Shown: positions 8,472 to 16,363 of the stretch, in pieces
How positions within the stretch are numbered: the stretch's first letter is position 1
Layout of the letters: every line of letters starts with the position of its first letter
Source: Maritimibacter alkaliphilus HTCC2654
GTDB lineage: Bacteria; Pseudomonadota; Alphaproteobacteria; Rhodobacterales; Rhodobacteraceae
Reading direction: 5' to 3'
DNA length: 64,000 bases
Assembly: GCF_000152805.1 (NCBI RefSeq)
Contig: NZ_AAMT01000016.1
Coordinates: 29,579-93,578, forward strand
Notes under the pieces: generated by a model
Databases searched by the model: none
What the model saw: the letters and a program-made list of their open reading frames with translations, nothing else
What the model was told of the DNA's origin: nothing
Program-made: the position numbers and the translations under genes

Positions 8472-9551
8472 TCACTCTTCGATGTAGTTGCGGGTGAAGG
8501 TGAAGCCCGCGTCGGCGAGATAGGCGACATAGGCCGCCATGATCTCGTCCACCGGCTCGCCACGCGCACGGGCGGCTTCCATCCACGCCGTCGAGGGGTT
8601 CGCCATGCTTTCGATCCAGGCCTGTTTCTCGGCCGCGTCGAATTCGACGATCTCGCCGCCGCCGTCGAGCATGGCTTGGGTCGAGCCTTCGATTCGCGCG
8701 TTCTGCTCTTCGAAGTAAGCGTCCTGATAGGCTTTCGCGGCGACCCGGAACGCCTCTTTCGTGGCGTCCGAGAAGCTGTCCCACCGATCCTGCGACACGG
8801 CCAGACCGCCGACATACATCGCGCCGAAATCGACCTTGTTGTAATAGGGCGCGACTTCCCACAGCTTCGCGGGGGCGTTGGCGGTGATCCAGCCGATCGC
8901 GCCGTCGGACACGCCGGTCTTGATGTCGTTGTAGAAGCTCACGTAGCTGCCCTGAACGCCCACGGCGTCGGTGCCGTCGAGCCACGACAGGTTCGGCCCG
9001 GCGCCCGAAATCTTGACGCCCGCCATGTCGGCGCGGGTCGCCAGCGGCTTGGTCGTCGCGATGTTGTAGCCGTCGATGGCGATGCCGCCGCCGATATAGA
9101 CCGCGCCGGTCGCGTCGGCGAGCTGGTCGAGGAACCCTTCGCTAGACATCAGCGCATGTTCGGCGGCTTCCGTCACCAGCTTGGCGTCGGTCGGGCCGAA
9201 GGGCATGGCATAGGTCATGTTCAGAATGCCCATCTTTGCCGGATCGAACACGCCCATCGCCTGACCGACGTCGATCAGCCCGTCCTGAAGCGACTGCGCC
9301 TCGGCCCCCAGCTTGACCAGCGTGCCGCCATAAGCCTCGGTCCATTCGATCTGCACTTCGCCGGTCTTGGCCAGCTCTTCATTGAGCGTCGGGATGAACG
9401 TCTCGCCGATATGCTTGACCCACAGGAACACCGCGGGGTGTCCGGTGGCCACGGTCAGATTGAGCGTCTCCTGAGACAGCGCGGGCGTCGCCGCCGCACC
9501 CAGAACTGCGGTCGCCGCGAGCGCGGACATACCAAGCCGTATGGATTTCAT
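8472..9551 (-). CDS. TRAP transporter substrate-binding protein (DctP type)
   Basis: A 359-residue periplasmic solute receptor. Residues 1 to about 26 form a signal peptide (MKSIRLGMSALAATAV then ATPALSQ, cleavage probably before ETLNL). The mature part has the DctP family length and layout. AGGGAGGAAAAC sits directly before the ATG. It is first in the operon dctP-dctQ-dctM-MBL and diverges from a TetR gene, with TTGAAC/GTTCAA repeats between. The second TRAP receptor in the window (62158-63327) is not a close copy, so two different ligands are likely. Confidence 0.92.
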   Translation of the reverse strand: MKSIRLGMSALAATAVLGAAATPALSQETLNLTVATGHPAVFLWVKHIGETFIPTLNEELAKTGEVQIEWTEAYGGTLVKLGAEAQSLQDGLIDVGQAMGVFDPAKMGILNMTYAMPFGPTDAKLVTEAAEHALMSSEGFLDQLADATGAVYIGGGIAIDGYNIATTKPLATRADMAGVKISGAGPNLSWLDGTDAVGVQGSYVSFYNDIKTGVSDGAIGWITANAPAKLWEVAPYYNKVDFGAMYVGGLAVSQDRWDSFSDATKEAFRVAAKAYQDAYFEEQNARIEGSTQAMLDGGGEIVEFDAAEKQAWIESMANPSTAWMEAARARGEPVDEIMAAYVAYLADAGFTFTRNYIEE

Positions 9552-9605
9552 GTTTTCCTCCCTGATGGCTTTCGCCGTTTCCTCCGAGTCAGACGCTAAC
9601 GGGTA

Positions 9606-9642
9606 TTGAACAGCCGTTCAAGATTATTATCATAGCGTTCAA
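9606..9642. promoter_or_regulatory. Probable TetR operator (TTGAAC-N4-GTTCAA plus an extra half-site)
   Basis: A perfect inverted repeat, TTGAAC (9606-9611) AGCC GTTCAA (9616-9621), is followed by a third GTTCAA at 9637-9642. It lies in the 102-bp divergent region between the TRAP binding-protein gene and the TetR gene. The half-site and spacing match the dyad at 1609-1625 beside the first TetR gene. Confidence 0.6.
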
Positions 9643-9653
9643 CAACAGGGCGG

Positions 9654-10331
9654 ATGATGACGACCAAACCCATGAAAAAAAGGGCCGAGCCCAGCGAATC
9701 CGCCAAGGCGCGCATTCTGGCCGCGGCCGAGCCGGTGTTCGCCGAATGGGGATTCGATGCCGCCACCGTGCGCAAGATTTCCGAGGCCGCCGGGGTGCCC
9801 GTCGCGCTCATCAACTACCATTTCGGGTCGAAAGAGGGGCTCTATCGGGCGATCTTCGAAACCCGTGCGCCGACCATCATGGATCAGCGGATCGCGGGGC
9901 TCAGGCTGGCACGCGCCGAGCCCGACCTCGACCGGCGCATCGACCTTGTGGTCAAGGCGCTGATCTACCCGATGTTCTCGCTGCGCGGTGAAAGCCCCTC
10001 GGCGGATTTCGGGCGGATCATCGTGCGCGAGATGTCGGACCCTCAGTCCGAGGCGCGCGGGATCTTTCGCGATATGTTCGACCCCGTGGCTGACATGCTG
10101 ACCGCCGCCATCGCGGAATGCTTTCCCGACTGGACGGTGAAAGAGGTTCACTGGGCCTATCACACCATGCTGGGCGCCATGACCATTCTGATGACAGACA
10201 ACGGGCGTATGGCGCGGCTGTCGAACGGCGAGGTGCAGTCGGACGACTGGGAAGAGGCCGCGCTGCATATGTGCGCGATCCTCGTCGCCGGGCTGAAGCA
10301 CCGGGACCGGAGCCAAACGCGGGGCGTCTGA
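9654..10331 (+). CDS. TetR/AcrR family transcriptional regulator
   Basis: A 225-residue TetR-type regulator with the HTH at about residues 36-66 and the canonical INYHFGSKEGLY. It starts at tandem ATG codons (9654 or 9657); only a weak AGGGCGG precedes them. It diverges from the TRAP operon across a TTGAAC/GTTCAA operator and is followed 22 bp later by the FAH-family hydrolase gene. It therefore probably controls both the transporter and the hydrolase. The C-terminal domain resembles the CecR/YbiH-like group in length. Confidence 0.88.
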   Translation: MMTTKPMKKRAEPSESAKARILAAAEPVFAEWGFDAATVRKISEAAGVPVALINYHFGSKEGLYRAIFETRAPTIMDQRIAGLRLARAEPDLDRRIDLVVKALIYPMFSLRGESPSADFGRIIVREMSDPQSEARGIFRDMFDPVADMLTAAIAECFPDWTVKEVHWAYHTMLGAMTILMTDNGRMARLSNGEVQSDDWEEAALHMCAILVAGLKHRDRSQTRGV

Positions 10332-10353
10332 AGATTTCAGGGAGGAGAAACAG

Positions 10354-11316
10354 ATGAAACTGGTCACATACGACACCGGCGACGGCGTGGGCCGCCCCGG
10401 TGCGCTGGTGAACGACGGCACGGCGATCGCGGACCTTGCGGCCAATTCGGGCGGCGCGGTCGCGTCGGTCCTGTGGATCGCGCAAGGCGGCGAAAGCGCG
10501 CTGGCGCAGGCCGAGGACGCGGCGAAGGGGGCGACGACCGTCGCGCTGGAGGACGTGCGCCTCATGGCCCCGATCGAACCGCCGCCGCAGATGCGCGATT
10601 GCCTGTGCTTCGAGACGCACCTCATTCAGGCGTTCCAACAGGCGCGCAAGCTCAGGGCCAGCCAGATGCCCGACCCCGCCGCCGCCGAGCGCGAGATGGA
10701 GGAAAAGGGCATCCTGTCGGTGCCGCAGACGTTTTACGATCAGCCGATCTACTACAAAGCCAACCGCTTTTCGGTCGTGGGTCACGAGCATGACGTGATC
10801 TGGCCCGGCTATTCCAACTTCATGGATTTCGAGCTGGAGTTCGGCGTCTACATCGGCAAGCCCGCCAAGGACGTGAAGAAGGCCGACGCGATGGATCACA
10901 TCTTCGGCTATACCATCTTCAACGACTTCACCGCCCGCGACGCGCAGACGGCGGAAATGGGCGGCTCGCTCGGCCCCGCCAAGGGCAAGGATTTCGACAC
11001 GGCGAACCCGATGGGGCCGTGCCTTGTGACCGCCGACGAGTTCGGCGACCCCTACGACAAAACCATGATCTGCCGGGTCAACGGCGAGGAATGGGGGCGC
11101 GGCTCGACCTCGACGATGCACTGGTCGTTCGGTGATCTGATCGAACATATCTCGGCCTCGGAAACGATCCGCTCGGGCGAGTTTCTTGGCTCCGGCACGG
11201 TCGGCAACGGCTGCGGGCTGGAACACATGCGGTTCCTCAGCCCCGGCGATGTCGTCGAGCTAGAGGTCGAGGGGATCGGCGTGCTGCGCAACAAGCTGGT
11301 GAAACCGGGGGCCTAG
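10354..11316 (+). CDS. Fumarylacetoacetate hydrolase family protein
   Basis: A 320-residue FAH-fold protein with an N-terminal cap (residues 1 to about 110) and a C-terminal metal-binding domain. The metal ligands are recognisable in DFELEFGVYIG (acidic pair) and the following Asp in IFNDFTARD, with the family segment KGKDFDTANPMGPCLV. The family hydrolyses C-C bonds in beta-diketo acids, decarboxylates, or hydrates dienoates. GGGAGGAGAAACAG precedes the ATG. Downstream of the second TetR gene in the same direction, it belongs to the TRAP/MBL module and could cleave a product of the imported compound. Confidence 0.87.
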   Translation: MKLVTYDTGDGVGRPGALVNDGTAIADLAANSGGAVASVLWIAQGGESALAQAEDAAKGATTVALEDVRLMAPIEPPPQMRDCLCFETHLIQAFQQARKLRASQMPDPAAAEREMEEKGILSVPQTFYDQPIYYKANRFSVVGHEHDVIWPGYSNFMDFELEFGVYIGKPAKDVKKADAMDHIFGYTIFNDFTARDAQTAEMGGSLGPAKGKDFDTANPMGPCLVTADEFGDPYDKTMICRVNGEEWGRGSTSTMHWSFGDLIEHISASETIRSGEFLGSGTVGNGCGLEHMRFLSPGDVVELEVEGIGVLRNKLVKPGA

Positions 11317-11329
11317 GCGCGCGTCCGGC

Positions 11330-11722
11330 CTAGACCGTGTCGCGGATGCGAAAGCTTCGCGCCGTGAAGACCCACGATCCGCCCCGCCGCGCGAAAAGAT
11401 CGTCGTATTCGCCGATCTGCGTGCGGCGTTCGCCGTCTGCCGTGCGCAGGAATTCCTGCGTGTAGACGCGGCCTGATGCCGTGTCCTCGGTCACGGAAAG
11501 CCGACCGAGATGCGAGAAGAAATGGACATCGGCATAGCCGGCCATGGCCGTTTCCCATGTCTGAAGGATCGCGGCGGACCCTTCGATCCGGCGGTCGCGG
11601 ATGCACCATACCGCGTCCTCGGCCCAGCAGCCGATCCACGCCGCCCCGTCGCGCCGGTTCACCGCATCGCCGTAAGCCGCGACCAGTTCGAGGATCGCGA
11701 GTTTGTCTGCCGTCGGGTCCAT
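11330..11722 (-). CDS. Nuclear transport factor 2 / SnoaL-like family protein
   Basis: A 130-residue protein of the SnoaL_4 / aromatic dioxygenase beta-subunit-like fold (MDPTADKLAILELVAAYGDAVNRRD start, WIGCWAEDAVW). Such small cone-shaped proteins act as isomerases, dehydratases or oxygenase small subunits. I choose the start at 11722: GGAACGGAG lies about 9 bases upstream. A longer frame begins at 11791 but would run through the paired GTATAC operator. It ends 13 bp from the FAH hydrolase stop (convergent) and diverges from the MaoC/ligase operon. Confidence 0.8.
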   Translation of the reverse strand: MDPTADKLAILELVAAYGDAVNRRDGAAWIGCWAEDAVWCIRDRRIEGSAAILQTWETAMAGYADVHFFSHLGRLSVTEDTASGRVYTQEFLRTADGERRTQIGEYDDLFARRGGSWVFTARSFRIRDTV

Positions 11723-11761
11723 TGCGCCGCTCCGTTCCGCTGGGTCGTCCGTCACATTGAC

Positions 11762-11790
11762 TGTATACGCAAAATCCAAGATCGTATACA
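11762..11790. promoter_or_regulatory. Paired GTATAC operator, SnoaL / MaoC-ligase divergent promoter
   Basis: Two exact GTATAC palindromes, 11763-11768 and 11784-11789, lie 21 bp apart (two helical turns), between the SnoaL gene and the MaoC-ligase operon. This is the clearest example of the element repeated through the island and proposed to bind the GntR protein encoded at 42451-43131. Confidence 0.65.
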
Positions 11791-11822
11791 TTCATGGCGG
11801 GAGAGAGGAACAGCAGACTCGC

Positions 11823-12248
11823 ATGACGACGACACGACCCTATCCGACCCTTGCCGTCGGCCGCTTCGACCTGAGCGGCACGCGCGACGATCACGTGCGC
11901 CGCATGTCGGGGGCTCCGGCCCGCACCGACGCGCGCGCGCATCCGATCTTCGCCTTCGTCGGCGCGCTTGGCGGGCTGCCCCTGCCGATCAAGGACTTGA
12001 GCACCTCGCTCGGTCTCGACTTCGATGCCGGCCCGGTTCTGGCCCGCTGCCGGATCGCCGTCGCGCGGCCCCTGCTGGTCGACCGGGTCTACACCGTAAC
12101 GCCGCAGATCGACCGGATCGAGCGCAAGCCGAGCCGACGTTACGGCCATGCCGATCACCTGCACCTCGAGATCGCGTTGGACGACGACACGCCGTTCACG
12201 ACCATCGCCCTCCACATCATTTTCCCTGCCGAGGAGGCCGCCACATGA
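11823..12248 (+). CDS. MaoC-like / FAS1-type dehydratase N-terminal domain protein
   Basis: A 141-residue hot-dog-fold protein resembling the non-catalytic N-terminal half of MaoC-type (R)-enoyl-CoA hydratases. It has a conserved HPIFAFVGALGG loop but not the Asp/His catalytic pair. It overlaps the following MaoC gene as ATGA. Separate N- and C-halves encoded side by side are typical of heteromeric hydratases in steroid side-chain degradation, such as ChsH1/ChsH2. An AGAGAGG lies about 13 bases before the ATG. It is the first gene of a hydratase-ligase operon under the paired GTATAC site. Confidence 0.72.
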   Translation: MTTTRPYPTLAVGRFDLSGTRDDHVRRMSGAPARTDARAHPIFAFVGALGGLPLPIKDLSTSLGLDFDAGPVLARCRIAVARPLLVDRVYTVTPQIDRIERKPSRRYGHADHLHLEIALDDDTPFTTIALHIIFPAEEAAT

Positions 12249-12592
12249 CCCGATCCGATACGCCTTTCGGCCCAGTGTCCGGCCCCGACATGGCCGACTG
12301 GTGCGCCCTTCTGAACGATGACAACCAGATTCATCTGACCCGCGAGGCGGCCGAGGCGGCGGGGTTCGGCCCGCATCGGGTGAACCCCGGCCCCGCGAAC
12401 CTCGCCTATCTGATGAGCGCGCTGATGGCGGACGACCCCGACAGGGAGATCACCGCCGTCGATGCGCGCTTCGTCGGAAACGTGCTCGAAGACGACCACC
12501 TCGTCGCCCGCACGGACGGGGACGAGGCGACGCTTCTGCGCGACGGTGCCCCCGTCGTCACCGCAACCTTCACCTTCGGAGAGCCGGAATGA
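12245..12592 (+). CDS. MaoC family dehydratase (catalytic half)
   Basis: A 115-residue hot-dog-fold protein. The motif LNDDNQIHL (about residues 23-31) carries the Asp-x4-His pair (D25, H30) of (R)-specific enoyl-CoA hydratases, followed by the usual Ala/Gly-rich helix EAAEAAGFG. It probably pairs with the preceding 141-residue protein to hydrate a trans-2-enoyl-CoA. It is coupled on both sides: an ATGA overlap with the upstream partner and an ATGA overlap with the acyl-CoA ligase. The short length fits a half-enzyme. Confidence 0.78.
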   Translation: MTRSDTPFGPVSGPDMADWCALLNDDNQIHLTREAAEAAGFGPHRVNPGPANLAYLMSALMADDPDREITAVDARFVGNVLEDDHLVARTDGDEATLLRDGAPVVTATFTFGEPE

Positions 12593-14073
12593 CCGCCACG
12601 ATCGCCCGCGCCGCCCAGACCACGGTTTACCCCCTGCTTGCCATGAGGGCGCGCACGGTGCCTGACGCTTTGGCCCTGACCGACGGCACCACGGACCTGA
12701 CCTTCCGCACCATGCTGGAGGCCGTCGACCGCTGCGCCGCCGCCCTTGCCGCGCGTGGCCTGACCCGTGGCGACCGGGTCGCGGTGATTTCCGAGAACCG
12801 GATCGAATACGCGCTTTTGCAATACGCCGCCGCCAAGCTGGGCCTTATCACCGCCTGCACCAACGTCCGGCTGGCCGAGCCGGAGCTGGCCTATTGCACC
12901 GCGCTGGTGGAACCCGCGCTGATCGTCGCCTCGCCGCGTTACATGGACACGGCGCGGGCGGTGGCGGCGGGCGTGCCCGTCGCCGGGTTCCACGATCTGT
13001 CGGACGAGGGCGAAACGACCTGTGTCGCGGACCCCGAGGACGGGCTGTTCATCATCTACACCTCCGGCACCACGGGCCGCCCCAAGGCCGCCGTCATCAG
13101 CCACCGCGCCCAGCTTGCGCGGATGAGCTCCATGCGGCTCGATCTGGGTATCCTGCCCGGCGACGGGTATGTCGCCTGGGCGCCGATGTTCCATATCGGA
13201 GGGTCGGAGCACCTGTGCACCGCGCTCATGTCCGGTGCGCCGGGCTATGTTGTGGACGGGTTCGACGTGGACCGGATCATCGACGCGCTGGGGCGGTTCC
13301 CGGTCGGCTGGCTGATGCTCGTCCCCGCCACCATCGACCCGCTGATCGAGGCGCTGAAGGAACGTCAGCCGCAGATCAAGGGCGTGCGCGCGGTGGGCTG
13401 TATGGCCGACCTCGTCCCGTCGGACACCATCGCCGAAATCACATCGCTGGTGGGCGCGCCCTATCTCGACAGTTTCGGCGCGACCGAGACAGGCATGGCG
13501 CCGCTGTCGGCGAACCTCATCCCCGTGGGCAGCCGCCCGACCACTTTCCCCAAGCAGTTGACCCTGCTGACCGAATTGCGCCTGTGCGACCCGGAGGGGA
13601 ACGAGGTGCCGGACGGCGAACCCGGCGAGGCCTGGGTGCGCGGGCCGACGGTGTTTTCGGGCTACTGGAACAACGACGCGGTGAACGAAAAGGATTTCGC
13701 GGACGGCTGGTTCCACATGGGGGATATGTTCCGCAAGCTGGACGACGGCTATGTCTTCGCGGGCCGCTCCAAATATCTCATCAAATCCGGGGGGGAGAAT
13801 ATCTATCCCGCCGAGATCGAGCGCGTGCTTCTGTCCGACAGCCGCATCGCGGACGCCATCGTGGTGAAGAAGCCCGACGAGAAATGGGGCGAGGTGCCGA
13901 TCGCGGTGGTCGTTCCGGCGGCCGAGATCGACGCGGAGGCGGTGATCGAGCTGTGCCGGGCCGAACTTGCGGGCTACAAGCGCCCCAAGGGCGTTCTGTT
14001 CGTGGGGATGGACGACCTGCCCCGCTCGGTCAGCGGCAAGATCCTGCGGGAAGAGGTGGAAAAGCTGGTCTGA
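12589..14073 (+). CDS. Class I adenylate-forming enzyme / acyl-CoA synthetase
   Basis: A 494-residue ANL-superfamily ligase, full length. The ATP loop is YTSGTTGRPK at 157-166, the adenine motif is GATETG, the hinge region reads GDMFRKLDDGY and GRSKYLIKSGGENIYP, and the C-terminal catalytic Lys is in SGKILRE (K484). It activates a carboxylate as acyl-AMP and then acyl-CoA. It starts in an ATGA overlap with the MaoC gene, so the same operon makes a CoA thioester and hydrates an enoyl-CoA. Identity of the acid is unknown; two further ligases sit at 19673 and 38950. Confidence 0.9.
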   Translation: MTATIARAAQTTVYPLLAMRARTVPDALALTDGTTDLTFRTMLEAVDRCAAALAARGLTRGDRVAVISENRIEYALLQYAAAKLGLITACTNVRLAEPELAYCTALVEPALIVASPRYMDTARAVAAGVPVAGFHDLSDEGETTCVADPEDGLFIIYTSGTTGRPKAAVISHRAQLARMSSMRLDLGILPGDGYVAWAPMFHIGGSEHLCTALMSGAPGYVVDGFDVDRIIDALGRFPVGWLMLVPATIDPLIEALKERQPQIKGVRAVGCMADLVPSDTIAEITSLVGAPYLDSFGATETGMAPLSANLIPVGSRPTTFPKQLTLLTELRLCDPEGNEVPDGEPGEAWVRGPTVFSGYWNNDAVNEKDFADGWFHMGDMFRKLDDGYVFAGRSKYLIKSGGENIYPAEIERVLLSDSRIADAIVVKKPDEKWGEVPIAVVVPAAEIDAEAVIELCRAELAGYKRPKGVLFVGMDDLPRSVSGKILREEVEKLV

Positions 14074-14082
14074 GGCGCGGCC

Positions 14083-14886
14083 TCAGACCTTGGCTTCGGC
14101 CAGCAAGGCGCGGGTGGCCTTGACCAGACGCGCGCTGCGCTCGGCCGGCGACAGCCCCGCCTTGGCGAACCGCTTCATCGGCACTTCCATGTCGATGGGC
14201 GTTCCGGCGGGAAGCGCACGCAGGAAATCGGCCAGCGGAAACTCCCCCTCCCCCGGTATCCCGCGATTCTCGACCGCTTCGCCGAAGGGGCTTTCGGGGG
14301 CGGCCATCGGCCCGTCGCAGATCTGGGCCGCGCCGATCAGGGCGGCATCCGTGGCACGCAGGTCGGCGACCGACCCGCCGGTGCGATACAGGTGCAGGGG
14401 ATCGACCAGCAGGCTCAGGTTGTCGTGGCCAAGGCGCGACAGCAACTCCGCCCCGGCCCCGATGGAGCGGCATTCCGAGAACTTCATGAATTCGATGCTG
14501 ACGTGGAGGCCCCGCGCCCCGGCGGCGTCGGCCAGCGCACACAGGTTGTCGCCCGCCCGCCCCTGATCCTTGTCCTGCACCAGCGCGGTCAGCCGCGTGG
14601 CCCCGATCCCGGCCCCAAGGTCGAGCGCGGCGGTGAAATCGTCCACCACTGTCTCGGGTCCGAGCGAAAAGACCTCGACGTTATGGACGGCGACGTCATG
14701 GTCGTCGCAGGCCGCCCGAAAGGCCGCGGCATCCTCGGCCAGCACGCGCGGGAATATGTCCAGATCGGGCGACGGCGGCGTGACGAAGACCGATACCGTA
14801 TCGACCCCCGCACCCCGAGCGATCCCCGGCAGGTCCACCGGGGCCACGTCGCGCAACGACAGTTGGTGCAAGGCAAGACGGTGCAT
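14083..14886 (-). CDS. Sugar phosphate isomerase/epimerase-like TIM barrel protein
   Basis: A 267-residue xylose-isomerase-like TIM barrel. Likely metal ligands are Glu in SIEFMKF, Asp in LLVDPLHLYRTGG, Asp in QICDGP and Glu in DMEVPM. Family members isomerise or epimerise sugars and inositols, or dehydrate them. It is 3 bp downstream of livF on the same strand, so it is the last gene of the Liv transporter operon. A paralogue with the same N-terminus (LSLHQL/LALHQLS) and shared motifs lies at 58419-59222, also at the end of a transporter operon. Confidence 0.82.
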   Translation of the reverse strand: MHRLALHQLSLRDVAPVDLPGIARGAGVDTVSVFVTPPSPDLDIFPRVLAEDAAAFRAACDDHDVAVHNVEVFSLGPETVVDDFTAALDLGAGIGATRLTALVQDKDQGRAGDNLCALADAAGARGLHVSIEFMKFSECRSIGAGAELLSRLGHDNLSLLVDPLHLYRTGGSVADLRATDAALIGAAQICDGPMAAPESPFGEAVENRGIPGEGEFPLADFLRALPAGTPIDMEVPMKRFAKAGLSPAERSARLVKATRALLAEAKV

Positions 14887-14889
14887 GGT

Positions 14890-15597
14890 TCAGGCCCCCA
14901 GATAGCTGTCGATCACGGCCTGATTGCCGGCAAGTTCCTCGCTCGCCCCCTCGAAGGCGATTTGGCCACGGTCGAGCACATAGGCCCGGCTTGTGGCTTC
15001 GAGCGCGCGGTGCGCGTTCTGTTCGACCAGCAGAACCGTCAGCCCCTCGGCGTTCAGCTTCTTGAGCGCATCGAACACCTGATCGGTAATCAACGGCGAC
15101 AGGCCCAGCGACGGCTCGTCTAGCAGGAGCAGATGCGGCCCGCCCATCAGCGCGCGCCCGATGGCCAGCATCTGCTGCTGACCGCCCGACAGGGTGCCCG
15201 CGATCTGGTCGCGGCGTTCTTCGAGCACCGGAAACAGCTCATACACATGGTCAAGCGTGTAGATCGTGTTGCGCTTGCCGCGTGCGATCAGGCCGACCTG
15301 AAGGTTTTCGTAAACGCTCATGTCGCCCAGAACCTGCCGCCCTTCGGGCACGTGCAGAAGCCCGGCACGCGACACGGAATGGGGCGACATGCCCTTGGTC
15401 TCGCGCCCCTCGAACACGATCTCGCCGGACTTGCGCTTGACCACGTTGGACAGCGCGTTCAGCAGCGTCGACTTCCCGGCGCCGTTGGAGCCGATCAGCG
15501 CGACCATCTCGCCCTGTTCGACATGCATCGACACGCCGCGCAATGCCTTCACCCCGCCATAGGAGACGTGCAGATCGGAGATTGTGAGTGTCGTCAT
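14890..15597 (-). CDS. livF: Branched-chain amino acid-type ABC transporter ATP-binding protein LivF
   Basis: A 235-residue ABC ATPase. Walker A is GSNGAGKST, signature LSGGQQQ, Walker B LLLLDEPSLGLSP, and the conserved LLVEQN segment is typical of LivF. It is the second of two ATPases in a complete high-affinity uptake system. It starts 1 bp after livG. Liv-type systems also carry amides, urea, aromatic acids and other organic acids. Location inside a catabolic island and under a GTATAC site argues for the pathway substrate rather than amino acids. Confidence 0.88.
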   Translation of the reverse strand: MTTLTISDLHVSYGGVKALRGVSMHVEQGEMVALIGSNGAGKSTLLNALSNVVKRKSGEIVFEGRETKGMSPHSVSRAGLLHVPEGRQVLGDMSVYENLQVGLIARGKRNTIYTLDHVYELFPVLEERRDQIAGTLSGGQQQMLAIGRALMGGPHLLLLDEPSLGLSPLITDQVFDALKKLNAEGLTVLLVEQNAHRALEATSRAYVLDRGQIAFEGASEELAGNQAVIDSYLGA

Positions 15598-15598
15598 G

Positions 15599-16363
15599 TC
15601 AGTGCCCCGATGTCCCGATATAGGCCGCGACCACCTGCGGGTCGCGCACCACCGCTTCCGGATCGCCCGAGGCGATCATGCGCCCCGAATCCAGAACGTA
15701 AACCTTCTTGCACAGCCGCGTGACGAAACCGACGTTGTGTTCGATGAGCAAAAGCCCCATGCCGCTGTCGGCCAGTTCGCGAAAGATCGTGGCGAGCTCG
15801 TCGCTTTCCACATCGTTCATGCCCGCAACGGGTTCGTCCAGCAGCACGATGTCCGGCTCGGCGGCGATGGCGCGCATCATTTCGACCCGGCGCTGGTGGC
15901 CATAGGCAAGGTTGCCCGCCTCATACTCCGCGAAGTCCTCCATCCGGAAACGGCGCAGAAGATCCCAGGCCTTTTCCTCGAACCGCTTGGTGTCGCGGCG
16001 CGCGGCGGGCAGGCCCAGCATCTGCGCCAGAACCCCCGCCTCTTCGCGGCGATGAAAGCCGATCATCACGTTGTCCAGAACGGTCGCTTCGGGCAGAAGC
16101 CGGATGTTCTGGAACGTCCGCGCCACGCCCTTGCGCGCCACGATGTCGGCGCGGTCGGTGGCGACGCTGACCCCATCGACGGTGATGTCGCCCTCGGTCA
16201 GGGCAAGCACGCCCGAGATCATGTTGACCACGGTGGACTTGCCCGCCCCGTTCGGGCCGATCAGCCCGGTGATTTCACCCGGCGGCACCTCCATCGACAC
16301 CTTGTCGACCGCTTTCAGGCCGCCGAAATGCTTGGCCACGTTTTCGAGTTTAAGAGACGGCAT
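15599..16363 (-). CDS. livG: Branched-chain amino acid-type ABC transporter ATP-binding protein LivG
   Basis: A 254-residue ABC ATPase of the LivG type. Walker A is GPNGAGKST, Walker B IVLLDEPVAGMN, with the conserved LLIEHN. The signature is atypical: AYGHQRRVEM stands where LSGGQ is usual, a variation common in LivG (LAYGxQRRLE). Its start overlaps the end of livM by 14 bases. It pairs with LivF to drive import through LivH/LivM. Confidence 0.88.
   Translation of the reverse strand: MPSLKLENVAKHFGGLKAVDKVSMEVPPGEITGLIGPNGAGKSTVVNMISGVLALTEGDITVDGVSVATDRADIVARKGVARTFQNIRLLPEATVLDNVMIGFHRREEAGVLAQMLGLPAARRDTKRFEEKAWDLLRRFRMEDFAEYEAGNLAYGHQRRVEMMRAIAAEPDIVLLDEPVAGMNDVESDELATIFRELADSGMGLLLIEHNVGFVTRLCKKVYVLDSGRMIASGDPEAVVRDPQVVAAYIGTSGH

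Noticed and set aside
11723..11791. Upstream start for the SnoaL-like gene at 11791
   Set aside because: It would place the paired GTATAC operator inside the coding region and has no ribosome binding site. The ATG at 11722 has GGAG at the right distance.
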